Shown: positions 27,656 to 36,280 of the stretch, one piece after another
Numbering within the stretch: position 1 is the stretch's first letter
How the letters are laid out: every line of letters starts with the position of its first letter
From: Hoylesella timonensis 4401737 = DSM 22865 = JCM 15640
Lineage (GTDB): Bacteria > Bacteroidota > Bacteroidia > Bacteroidales > Bacteroidaceae
DNA: 64,000 bases
Direction of reading: 5' to 3'
Assembly: GCF_000455445.1 (NCBI RefSeq)
Contig: NZ_HG417092.1
Span: forward strand, 59,163 to 123,162
The notes under the pieces: model-generated
The model's database searches: none
The model's input: the letters and a program-made list of their open reading frames with translations, nothing else
What the model was told of the DNA's origin: nothing
Position numbers and translations under genes: made by a program

Positions 27656-28729
27656 ATGGTAAAGATATTATATATCACAAAAGAACATCATTTATACTCC
27701 TATGACAAACGAAGTCTCTGCGTCGATGGAGTTCCCTTACGGAAGTTCCCTTTGTCTGGAGTGAAATACACCTGTTATCCTATACGAATCTTGAACAGGA
27801 TGTTCAGACTTGAGCCAAGATGTATGGCAAGAGTCTGTTCAGACCTATTCATTATCGTCTTCCAAAAACGTCTATATGTATACAGCGTAAAGGAAGGCGA
27901 TTTCAAAGAAATCATACCATGCAGAAAAGGATTTAGCAATCCTCTTCACTTGTGTTCCATGTATTCGTACGGAGATGACAAAATTTTATGGGGAGATTAT
28001 GGACAGAATTCCAATCATGAAGAAATTAACATTTACCAATATACGAAGAAAAAGGGATTGACCATCGTCCATACCTTTCCTGCTGGAACAATCCGTCACA
28101 TTCATAACATTGTATATGACGAATATCATAAGCGCTTTTTCATCTTTACAGGCGATTTTGAGAAAATGGCTGGTATCTACGTGGCAAATACGGATTTCTC
28201 TGAAGTAAAGCCTTTTCTTATAGGGAAGCAAGACTATAGGTGCGTGATAGGGAGAGTTTTTCCTCAAGGATTGCTTTACGCTACCGATGCAACGATGCAA
28301 GACAACTATTTATATTTTGTTGACAACCATGACAAAAAGCCGAAAAAGGTGTGCGACTTACATGGCTCTGTAATCTATGGCACCAACCTCAACAACGGAT
28401 TGGTTATCTCCACCACAGTAGAATCATATCCGTCGGTTTTGGGACATAGGCTTCTTTCCATGTTTGATTACAGACTGGGGAAAGGAATTAAAAGCAAGCA
28501 TGTTGATGTCCTGTACATCACCAACGACTTACAAGTAAATCGCATTGTTCGTCTCGTGAAGGATATTTGGCCTATGAGACTTTGCCAATATGGCCAGGTG
28601 GAGTTCCCTGAGATAGAAGAGGCGGACAAGCAAGCAAATATATTATGTTCGCCCATGGCTGTCAGAAAATACGATGGAAAGTTGTGTGAAATAAAGCTCG
28701 ATTCCCTTTCGTTTGACATTATCAAATAA
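27656..28729 (+). CDS. Unrecognised EPS-cluster protein, beta-rich
   Basis: I do not recognise this 357-residue protein. It has no signal peptide or membrane helix and no glycosyltransferase motif. It is rich in aromatic residues and shows repeated beta-strand-like blocks (KILYITKEHHLYSYDKRSL, LFIIVFQKRLYVYSVKEGD, IHNIVYDEYHKRFFIFTGDF, GLLYATDATMQDNYLYFVDN), the look of a six- or seven-bladed propeller. The spacing of 4 bases to the GT2 upstream and 6 to the glycosyltransferase downstream ties it to polymer synthesis. It could be a scaffold, a pyruvyl- or acyl-modifying partner, or a lyase-like protein; none is shown. Confidence 0.6.
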   Translation: MVKILYITKEHHLYSYDKRSLCVDGVPLRKFPLSGVKYTCYPIRILNRMFRLEPRCMARVCSDLFIIVFQKRLYVYSVKEGDFKEIIPCRKGFSNPLHLCSMYSYGDDKILWGDYGQNSNHEEINIYQYTKKKGLTIVHTFPAGTIRHIHNIVYDEYHKRFFIFTGDFEKMAGIYVANTDFSEVKPFLIGKQDYRCVIGRVFPQGLLYATDATMQDNYLYFVDNHDKKPKKVCDLHGSVIYGTNLNNGLVISTTVESYPSVLGHRLLSMFDYRLGKGIKSKHVDVLYITNDLQVNRIVRLVKDIWPMRLCQYGQVEFPEIEEADKQANILCSPMAVRKYDGKLCEIKLDSLSFDIIK

Positions 28730-28735
28730 CGCAAC

Positions 28736-29926
28736 ATGAAAATACTTGTTACTTCCATATACTACTATCCTGAAATAGGTGCAGCGCCCTCACGGATTAC
28801 TAATTTAGTCGAGGCACTACAAGCAAAGGGAAATCAAGTGGACGTACTAACGTCATTGCCAAATTATCCCAAAGGAAAACTTTTTGACGGTTACAGAAAC
28901 TGCCTGTACATGTCTGAGGCTATCAACAACTGTCATGTCTACAGATACTGGATGTACGCCACTGTCAGCAAGAAGCCTTTGCTGCGAGCTTGGAGTATTC
29001 TGTCGTTTGCATTGATGATTTGGGGATTCGCATTCCATTTCAGGCGTATAAGGCGTTATGACCATATCATTATCCAATGCCCACCATTGCCCGTAGCAAC
29101 ATCTGCAATGTTAATATTTAAATGCTTGTATCGACGTACTACGATTATCAATGTCTCAGACCTGTGGCCTCTATCAGCTGTAGAGTTAGGAGCCATGCGT
29201 AAAAATAGTCTTTCATACAAATTGTTCGCATGGATGGAACGTTTCGTCTATAAAAAAGCCGATGGTATCATGGCTCAATCAAATGAATCGATACGGCATA
29301 TCTCCATGTTCTCTGAGCAAACACCTAAATTTCTCTACAGGAATCTACAGAAATACAAAACCGCTATGGGCAAACGTCGCAGCAAAGGTAATCTCAAGGT
29401 TGTATATGCTGGACTCTTAGGAGTTGCCCAGAATTTACTTGAGATAATTCAATTCATTGATTTCAAGAATATTGGCGTCGAATTGCATTTATACGGAGGT
29501 GGGAACCAAGCTAACGTCATTAAACAATACATAGACACACATAACACCAATGTGTTTTATCATGGAGTAGCCCCCAAATCGGAGATGGAAAACATCTTGC
29601 GTTCCTATGACGCATCTTTGATTCCCCTGACGGTACATATTAAAGGAGCAGTCCCTTCAAAGTTGTTTGACATCATTCCATTAGGCATTCCAGTATTATT
29701 TTGCGGCGGAGGAGAAGGAGCGGAGATTGTGAGGAACTATCAGCTGGGATATGTTTCAGAACCAAGAGATTATCTGTCCTTAGAAGAGAACTTGATCAAA
29801 CTGTCAAAAATGCCACCTGAACAATATATTTCTCTCACCGAGAATTGTTGTCACGTTGCACAAGAGCATTTTAATTTTGACGAACAGATGACACGTTTTA
29901 CTTCTTTTCTGAATAAGTTTAACTAA
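28736..29926 (+). CDS. Family 4 glycosyltransferase (WbuB/WcaI-like)
   Basis: This 396-residue GT-B enzyme has the N-terminal signature TSIYYYPEIGAAPSRITNL and VLTSLPNYPKGKLFDGYR, as found in WbuB-like aminosugar transferases. The donor-side segments are VVYAGLLGVAQNLLEII, FYHGVAPKSEMENILRSYD and KGAVPSKLFDIIPLGIPVLF. In WbuB the product is an N-acetyl-fucosamine linkage; here the neighbouring wecB and wecC point to an aminosugar-rich polymer, but the donor is unproven. Confidence 0.9.
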   Translation: MKILVTSIYYYPEIGAAPSRITNLVEALQAKGNQVDVLTSLPNYPKGKLFDGYRNCLYMSEAINNCHVYRYWMYATVSKKPLLRAWSILSFALMIWGFAFHFRRIRRYDHIIIQCPPLPVATSAMLIFKCLYRRTTIINVSDLWPLSAVELGAMRKNSLSYKLFAWMERFVYKKADGIMAQSNESIRHISMFSEQTPKFLYRNLQKYKTAMGKRRSKGNLKVVYAGLLGVAQNLLEIIQFIDFKNIGVELHLYGGGNQANVIKQYIDTHNTNVFYHGVAPKSEMENILRSYDASLIPLTVHIKGAVPSKLFDIIPLGIPVLFCGGGEGAEIVRNYQLGYVSEPRDYLSLEENLIKLSKMPPEQYISLTENCCHVAQEHFNFDEQMTRFTSFLNKFN

Positions 29927-29937
29927 GAATAAGATCA

Positions 29938-31116
29938 ATGACACGACAACAGAAAACCGTCATGCTGGTCTTTGGAACTCGTCCTGAGGCTATCAAGATG
30001 GCACCACTCATTAAAGAGTTTCAAAAGAAATCTGATATATTTAACACCTTGGTATGCGTCACTGCCCAACATCGACAGTTGCTTGATCAAGTCATGGATG
30101 TTTTCCATCTGACTGCAGACTACGACTTGGACATCATGCAACAAGGACAGGATCTATACGACATCACATCTCGTGTGCTGCTCAGCATGAGAGACGTGTT
30201 AAGGCAGGCCCGCCCAGAACTTGTACTTGTTCATGGAGATACCACAACCAGTACAGCCGCCGCACTGGCTGCTTTTTATCAACAAATTCCTGTTGGACAC
30301 ATAGAAGCCGGTCTGCGTACTGGCAACATTTACAGCCCATGGCCTGAAGAGATGAACAGACAAATAACAGGGCGCATCGCATCTTATCATTTTGCACCTA
30401 CTGAAACCAGCAGAGAGAACCTTCTAAAAGAGAATGTACACCCAAGCAACATCTATGTCACGGGAAACACGGTTATTGACGCACTCCACTTGGTGGTGAA
30501 TGAATTGAAATGCGACAAGCAACTTGCAGATAGAGAACGGCAGACCCTCATCGGCTGTGGATACGACGTTTCCCGACTGAACGAAAGCAAGAAACTGGTT
30601 CTCATCACAGGTCACCGTAGAGAAAATTTCGGAGATGGATTCCACAACATCTGCAAGGCAATCAAGATGTTGGTCTTACAACATCCCAATGTTGACTTCG
30701 TCTATCCCATGCACTTGAATCCAAATGTACGGAATCCCATACGTCAGGTATTTGGAGAAAACCTGAATGACTTTCAAAACTTATTTTTCATCGAGCCATT
30801 AGAATACCTTAGTTTTGTCTATTTAATGGAAAAGTCTTTCCTTGTGCTGACAGACAGCGGAGGTGTTCAGGAAGAAGCACCCAGCTTGGGCAAGCCAGTA
30901 TTAGTGATGCGTGATACTACCGAACGACCGGAGGCGGTTTTGGCAGGAACTGTAAAACTGGTTGGAGCCAATTACCAAAAAATTGTTGACGAAGCGTCGC
31001 AATTGATACTTGATGACCATTCGTACAGTCTCATGAGCAAAGCCAACAATCCTTATGGAGATGGACAAGCAAGCAAGCGAATTGTAGAGATTATCAGAAA
31101 CATATTAGGACAATAA
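29938..31116 (+). CDS. wecB: UDP-N-acetylglucosamine 2-epimerase (non-hydrolysing)
   Basis: This enzyme interconverts UDP-GlcNAc and UDP-ManNAc in the cytoplasm. The 392-residue GT-B-fold protein shows FGTRPEAIKMAPLI at the N-terminus, then LVLVHGDTTTSTAAALAAF, PVGHIEAGLRTGNIYSPWPE, EEMNRQ and the C-terminal DSGGVQEEAPSLGKPVLVMR and TERPEAV. All of these are diagnostic for WecB. Together with the next gene it should supply UDP-ManNAcA for the EPS. Confidence 0.96.
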   Translation: MTRQQKTVMLVFGTRPEAIKMAPLIKEFQKKSDIFNTLVCVTAQHRQLLDQVMDVFHLTADYDLDIMQQGQDLYDITSRVLLSMRDVLRQARPELVLVHGDTTTSTAAALAAFYQQIPVGHIEAGLRTGNIYSPWPEEMNRQITGRIASYHFAPTETSRENLLKENVHPSNIYVTGNTVIDALHLVVNELKCDKQLADRERQTLIGCGYDVSRLNESKKLVLITGHRRENFGDGFHNICKAIKMLVLQHPNVDFVYPMHLNPNVRNPIRQVFGENLNDFQNLFFIEPLEYLSFVYLMEKSFLVLTDSGGVQEEAPSLGKPVLVMRDTTERPEAVLAGTVKLVGANYQKIVDEASQLILDDHSYSLMSKANNPYGDGQASKRIVEIIRNILGQ

Positions 31117-31169
31117 AACACAAATTGATACGTTTTACGAAAATATAGAAACATAAAAGAACAAAGAAA

Positions 31170-32384
31170 ATGAAAGTCTGCTTTATGGGATTAGGCTACA
31201 TAGGTCTTCCCACCGCTATTATTACCGCTCAAGCTGGTCTTGATGTAATAGGAGTTGATATTAACCAAAAAATTGTCGATACAACCAATCAAGGAAAATT
31301 ACACATCATAGAACCTATGATGGAAACCATGCTGAAAGACGTAATCTCTGCCAAAAAGTTTTACGCCCGTACAACACCAGTTGTCTCAGATGCTTACTTG
31401 ATTGTAGTACCGACCCCATTTAACAGCAATCACCAGCCAGACATATCATTTATAGAAAAGGCCACACGCACCATCATACCCCTCCTCAAGGAAGGCGACC
31501 TATATATCATCGAGTCGACGTCACCAGTTGGCACAACAGAAAAGATGGAAAAACTTATTTTCAAGGAAAGACCCGAACTGGAAGGAAAGATCTACATCGC
31601 ATACTGCCCTGAAAGGGTGTTACCTGGCAACATTGTTTACGAACTGATACACAATGACCGAGTGATTGGAGGATATGACCAACAGTCCACTGAAAAAGCG
31701 ATGAGCTTTTATCGTCATTTTGTGAAAGGAAGTCTTCATCCCACCAATTGTAAAACAGCCGAGTTGTGCAAACTCACCGAGAACTCAAGTCGTGACGTAC
31801 AAATAGCCTTTGCCAACGAATTGTCAATCATCTGTGATAAGTCTGGTATTGATGTCTGGGAATTAATAGAATTGGCCAACAAACACCCTCGTGTGAACAT
31901 TCTTCGCCCAGGCTGTGGCGTAGGCGGTCATTGCATTGCTGTTGATCCTTATTTTATCATCTCCAAATTTCCAGAAGAAAGTCAACTTATCGCAACATCA
32001 CGCAAAATAAACAACTATAAGGCTGAATGGTGTGCAGACAAGATTAAAAAAGCCATTATTGATTTCAAGCTAAAAAACAACAAAATACCCCATGTGGCAC
32101 TAATGGGTCTTACATTCAAGCCAGACATTGATGACTTAAGAGAAAGTCCTGCCCAACAAATTGTAGGCAACATCATGCAGAACTGTCACGATGCAACTTT
32201 GATGGTTTCGGAACCAAACATACAAGCTCATTCTATCTTTAAACTTACTCCATATCATGATGCTTTTGAGCAAGCTGACATTGTGGCATTTCTCGTAGCT
32301 CACTCTAAGTTCAAAGAGCTTACTAAAAAGCAAGACAAAATCATTTTCGATTTCTGCGGAATAGAACATATAAAAACGGTGTAA
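31170..32384 (+). CDS. wecC: UDP-N-acetyl-D-mannosamine dehydrogenase
   Basis: This enzyme oxidises UDP-ManNAc to UDP-ManNAcA with two NAD. The N-terminal Rossmann motif GLGYIGLPTAIITAQAGLDV, the middle PGCGVGGHCIAVDPYFI with the catalytic cysteine, and the C-terminal GLTFKPDIDDLRESPAQ are all present. Its 404 residues fit the WecC branch of UDP-sugar dehydrogenases. It is the last gene of the cluster and is followed by an 11-bp perfect terminator. Confidence 0.95.
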   Translation: MKVCFMGLGYIGLPTAIITAQAGLDVIGVDINQKIVDTTNQGKLHIIEPMMETMLKDVISAKKFYARTTPVVSDAYLIVVPTPFNSNHQPDISFIEKATRTIIPLLKEGDLYIIESTSPVGTTEKMEKLIFKERPELEGKIYIAYCPERVLPGNIVYELIHNDRVIGGYDQQSTEKAMSFYRHFVKGSLHPTNCKTAELCKLTENSSRDVQIAFANELSIICDKSGIDVWELIELANKHPRVNILRPGCGVGGHCIAVDPYFIISKFPEESQLIATSRKINNYKAEWCADKIKKAIIDFKLKNNKIPHVALMGLTFKPDIDDLRESPAQQIVGNIMQNCHDATLMVSEPNIQAHSIFKLTPYHDAFEQADIVAFLVAHSKFKELTKKQDKIIFDFCGIEHIKTV

Positions 32385-32439
32385 AGACGAAAATGTACCT
32401 TTACCACAATGATACTTGAATGCCTGCTTTGTGCATTTA

Positions 32440-32479
32440 AAAATGGTGTGCCCATTTGGACACACCATTTTGTTTGTTA
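32440..32479 (+). terminator. Intrinsic terminator of the EPS cluster
   Basis: AAAATGGTGTG (32440-32450), a 10-base loop and CACACCATTTT (32461-32471) form a perfect 11-bp stem followed by GTTTGTT. Confidence 0.85.
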
Positions 32480-32532
32480 GTGGTTGGTTCTAAAAATTAT
32501 CACCGTATGTATTCCTTTGAGTAGGGCTTCAA

Positions 32533-32589
32533 AAGCTGGAAAGGGGAATAACAAACTACTTGTTTGCTTATTCTCTCCCTTCCAACTTT
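32533..32589 (-). terminator. Terminator of the M60 peptidase locus
   Basis: A long imperfect hairpin has AAGCTGGAAAGGGGAATAA on the left and TTATTCTCTCCCTTCCAACTT on the right around AAC-TACTT-GTT. It is about 40 bases beyond the M60 stop (32631), and a T-run follows on the minus strand. Confidence 0.6.
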
Positions 32590-32630
32590 GTTTACAGGTT
32601 CGCCTGTGGCGAATGACCTCAGATGAAGCA

Positions 32631-35600
32631 CTATCGGCCCATGTGCACAGTGTGACTGGCCTTGGTGTCGAGCTGCGTAATGATATATACACCTTGCGGT
32701 AGCTGGCTGTTGGCCTGAGCTATGGTTATATGGCGTGCCACACATACGCCGTCAAGGGTGTGCACGTCTACCATTGCGTTGGCTGGCAAGTTGCGAATGG
32801 CATCAATACCAGAAGGAATGGCCGTTGTTACCAACGCATCGAGTCCGCTGGCTTGTGCAACCTTAATTACAGGCTGTTCTCCTCCCAGTTTGTTTACTAC
32901 GGCGGAGGGTAGTTGTACACGGTCGGTGTTGGCTATGAACAACAGGTTACCCTTAGTATCGTAGAACTTGTAACCCATGGTGCCAGGCAGCACATTGTCA
33001 AAGGCTATGCTCATGGTGCCATCGTTATTCTTCACGCACTGTAGTAGACGTGCGCCACCAGGTTGTTGAGCGCTGGGCTTGAAGTCTTCCCACTGTCCAT
33101 GATCACCCATTTTACCAATGGCTACCCAGTCGTCATAGTCGCGACGCATGGTGCCGGCTGGTGCACCTTCATAGGTGGCTGGCGAGCGTCGTATGTGATC
33201 GTCTATGAACACGATGTTGCCTAACTTCTTGGGATAGGCGTGCATTTTTGCCAACACGGCGTCAATCTGTGCCTGCGTGGCGGTAAGACGTTTCTTGCCG
33301 TAGTCGTCCACTTCTTTTTGGTGTACTGGGACGAAGAACCCGTACATCTGGAACAGCTCGGACAAGTCGGCGTTGGCTGCCTCACAGCACTTAAGCGCAA
33401 ACTTAAGCCATTCGTCGGGACCGTTGATATCGTAGGGCTTCTTCATCGGGTCGTCGTTGAGTAGCTGGAAGAGCTTTTGGTAGAAATCGGGCTGGTTACC
33501 AGCTGCGTGGAAATACAGCCATAGCTTGAAATACAGTTGTGTTTTGCACCAAATACTATAATCGGCAAAATGGTTACCCGCTACGTATTGTTCGGAAATA
33601 TACTGGCTACTACCGTTACCGCGCGAGGTCATAACACCTTGATTAAACACGGCTACATTGGAGAACAGGTTGTTAGAAACCTCCGTACATCCGTGTATGT
33701 TGATGAGGTTTTGATGGCAGTGTCCCATTTCGTGTGCGGGTCCCCAGATGCTGCCACCCAGGCGCATGCTCTCGTAGTTCATAACACTCGACAGCGTTCC
33801 CTCCTCGTAGTAGGAACCGAAAGTGGTGGCGTACATGTAGTTGCTTTGTACGCTGGTGGCATTGAGCACGTTGTTGCATCGGTCAGCTACCTTAGCTTGT
33901 AGTCCTTTGAGGTCTACCTCCATCTGCACAATTCCATCCCAAATCTTGAGTAGATTGGCCATGGGACCGGGACAAGTGGCCTTTACCTTGGCAGCGTTCA
34001 TGTGGAACACCACGTTCTTGGTCTTCAGGTTCACAGCCTGTGCCTGCAGCAGTCCGTCGCTTTTCAGGTCCTTCCACACTTGGTTGTCGTCACCCTTGGT
34101 CAGGTCGAAGTATCCATTGACACTTCCGCCCTCTATGTGTATTTTAATGTCTGGGAACTGGGCGAGCTTCATGCCCGTGTTGTGGGTGTTTACTATGTAG
34201 CGAATGAACAGGTTGGCCTGTTTCTCCACGGCAATGACGTTAAGTCCCTTCTTCAGCTTGATGCGGTTACCCTCTACACTGCACAGCTCCACCGTCTCGG
34301 CTTCGAGGGTGGCGTTGGCTGGCACGTCGCTATCCACGAACAACAAAAGGGTATTCTTGGGGTAAGCCGTAATGCCAGTAGGATTGGTAAGGTTACCAAA
34401 CTTATAACTCATGCCCACCTTCCATGCCCAGTGGTCGTTGTCGGAGTAGGGCTTGTAGGAAGCAATGCGGAAACGCTCTTCCCAGTTATTTCCACTGGCA
34501 TAGGTTGTCCATGCCTGGTCTTTAATCTTCAGCACGACATTCTGCAAAATAACAGGAATGCCATCGTTTTGCATCTCTGTCTTTAGGTTTTCGTTAGATT
34601 TACCAGCATATGCAGGAGCTATTTTCGTGGCAGCTGCGTCAGCAAAATATTTGGACAACTTCTGCCAATGGACATTAGCATTGTCTTTCAGGTTGTGGAA
34701 TGCTTGATATTCTTCTTGCGCTTTTCGTAATTTTTCCTCGTCAACCTTCACCTCATATAGCACCCAATTGTTGGCGGATGCCGACGTATGCCAGCCCACA
34801 GCCTGATAACCTTGCGACTGTCCGCAATGAATGCCCACGCCAAAGACATCGTCCATGGTGAACATAAGATTGAAAGGATCATTCACCTCATTGAACTTGA
34901 ACCCTCCGTTGGAGCTAGCTGCCGTACGATATGGCTGGCTCAAGGCTCCGCTTTGTCGCTGTATCATTTGATTGGTGTAGGCATTCACCAAGTCGAACCG
35001 GTCGCCTTTGGCCACCAATTTCCACACTTGCGCATAGTCATTGGCAATGGTAGTGTTCTCAGTGGTGACAGTGCCGTTTGCATAGTCTATCTTAAGCGGT
35101 CGTTTGTAATCAACACACACGATGCGATAGTACTTGCCGTCTTCTGGGCGTTTCGCTCCTGATAGTTGTGTGAGGCGTTGCTTTACCTGATCGTTGCTGA
35201 TACCTGCTTCTCTAATAACCCACTCGGAAGGCGTGATTTGGCCACCAGGAGCTGCGGGGCTCCATGACACCACTCTCAAGTCACCGTCGCCATGCAGGCC
35301 TTCATTATTGTCATTGGTGTTGGCGATGTCCCAATAGGTATTGCCGTTGACAAATCCAAAGCGCTTGAACCAAAAAGCGTAAGGATTGGCACCAGTGTAA
35401 TAGTTGGTGTACTTGGTGGACTGTTTCTGTACGTAACGTCCCGTACCAAGATTTTGCAAAATCGACTGACCGTTTATCACCCTCATCACCCACACGTCGT
35501 CAAACTTAGTTGAAGATGGTTTGTTGCTGCGGATGTTCAACTTATGGTCGGAACCCTCGTACATATATAATTCAGTACCAGGCTTGCGCTGGGTGTTGAT

Positions 35601-36170
35601 GATGTAGTAAGCGGCCGGTATGAGCTGTTGCTTTTCATTCAAGCGTTGCTGCATCTCTGGGGTGAGGGTCACTTCCTCGAACTGCCACTCTGAAGGGCGG
35701 TTAGATTCCGAAGTGGTGGTGGGGAACCAACGTACCACACGCTGTCCCTGTGCCTCGTGCATACAGAATCTGCCAGTAGAGTGCATCAGATTGTAGCATT
35801 CTACATCGGTACGTGCAGTATTTCTTTTTATATTAAAGGTAAAGGGGTTGTTACCTGTGGTATACATGGTCTCATTTTCGTACACGGTTCCCACGTAGGC
35901 TCCTGAACCCACGTTGCGCAGGGTGTACCCCTCACCGCTCTTGGTCAGCACAAACACTTGGTAAAAGTCGTTGTCGTTGACAGTGGCGGTAGTCTTAAGC
36001 TGACTTGTCGCTTGGTCTTCGTACATCAGGTGTCCTGCGTAGTTAGTATTCCACAGTCGATATGCCTTTCCGTCTGCTGGTGCGCTATAATTGGTGGCAC
36101 TAACTGGCAGGAAGCCAAATATTGTGCAACATAGCATGATCAGCCAGCTTGTTATTTTTCTTGTTTTCAT
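32631..36170 (-). CDS. M60-family metallopeptidase (putative mucin/O-glycoprotease)
   Basis: This secreted zinc peptidase of about 1179 residues has its signal peptide from the Met codon at 36170. The N-terminal half holds three beta-trefoil (RICIN-like) modules, each starting like DGKAYRLWNTNYAGH or DGKYYRIVCVDYKRP. The peptidase_M60/enhancin domain follows, with the zinc motif HEMGHCHQN at about residues 811-819 and the distal Glu in GCTEVSN. The C-terminus (LPQGVYIITQLDTKASHTV) resembles a type IX secretion/sorting tail. M60 enzymes cleave O-glycosylated host proteins such as mucins. A terminator-like hairpin sits 28 bases before this start. Confidence 0.9.
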   Translation of the reverse strand: MKTRKITSWLIMLCCTIFGFLPVSATNYSAPADGKAYRLWNTNYAGHLMYEDQATSQLKTTATVNDNDFYQVFVLTKSGEGYTLRNVGSGAYVGTVYENETMYTTGNNPFTFNIKRNTARTDVECYNLMHSTGRFCMHEAQGQRVVRWFPTTTSESNRPSEWQFEEVTLTPEMQQRLNEKQQLIPAAYYIINTQRKPGTELYMYEGSDHKLNIRSNKPSSTKFDDVWVMRVINGQSILQNLGTGRYVQKQSTKYTNYYTGANPYAFWFKRFGFVNGNTYWDIANTNDNNEGLHGDGDLRVVSWSPAAPGGQITPSEWVIREAGISNDQVKQRLTQLSGAKRPEDGKYYRIVCVDYKRPLKIDYANGTVTTENTTIANDYAQVWKLVAKGDRFDLVNAYTNQMIQRQSGALSQPYRTAASSNGGFKFNEVNDPFNLMFTMDDVFGVGIHCGQSQGYQAVGWHTSASANNWVLYEVKVDEEKLRKAQEEYQAFHNLKDNANVHWQKLSKYFADAAATKIAPAYAGKSNENLKTEMQNDGIPVILQNVVLKIKDQAWTTYASGNNWEERFRIASYKPYSDNDHWAWKVGMSYKFGNLTNPTGITAYPKNTLLLFVDSDVPANATLEAETVELCSVEGNRIKLKKGLNVIAVEKQANLFIRYIVNTHNTGMKLAQFPDIKIHIEGGSVNGYFDLTKGDDNQVWKDLKSDGLLQAQAVNLKTKNVVFHMNAAKVKATCPGPMANLLKIWDGIVQMEVDLKGLQAKVADRCNNVLNATSVQSNYMYATTFGSYYEEGTLSSVMNYESMRLGGSIWGPAHEMGHCHQNLINIHGCTEVSNNLFSNVAVFNQGVMTSRGNGSSQYISEQYVAGNHFADYSIWCKTQLYFKLWLYFHAAGNQPDFYQKLFQLLNDDPMKKPYDINGPDEWLKFALKCCEAANADLSELFQMYGFFVPVHQKEVDDYGKKRLTATQAQIDAVLAKMHAYPKKLGNIVFIDDHIRRSPATYEGAPAGTMRRDYDDWVAIGKMGDHGQWEDFKPSAQQPGGARLLQCVKNNDGTMSIAFDNVLPGTMGYKFYDTKGNLLFIANTDRVQLPSAVVNKLGGEQPVIKVAQASGLDALVTTAIPSGIDAIRNLPANAMVDVHTLDGVCVARHITIAQANSQLPQGVYIITQLDTKASHTVHMGR

Positions 36171-36197
36171 TGACTTAGGTAGTTGATGAATGTTTGT

Positions 36198-36241
36198 AAA
36201 AAAAAAGACATGCACTAACTATGTAGAAAGCGCATGTCTTT
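36198..36241 (-). terminator. Intra-locus terminator between BACON and M60 genes
   Basis: On the minus strand AAAGACATGC (36241-36232), an 18-base loop and GCATGTCTTT (36213-36204) are perfectly complementary. The right arm runs into nine T in total (36206-36198). It lies 28 bases before the M60 start codon. Confidence 0.75.
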
Positions 36242-36280
36242 CGCTAAGGGTATAGTACCAGCTTGTGGCACTATTCCATA

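Noticed and set aside
32484..32702. 72-codon frame between the EPS and M60 loci
   Set aside because: It covers the terminator hairpin of the M60 locus and the antisense of the M60 C-terminus; no coding signal.
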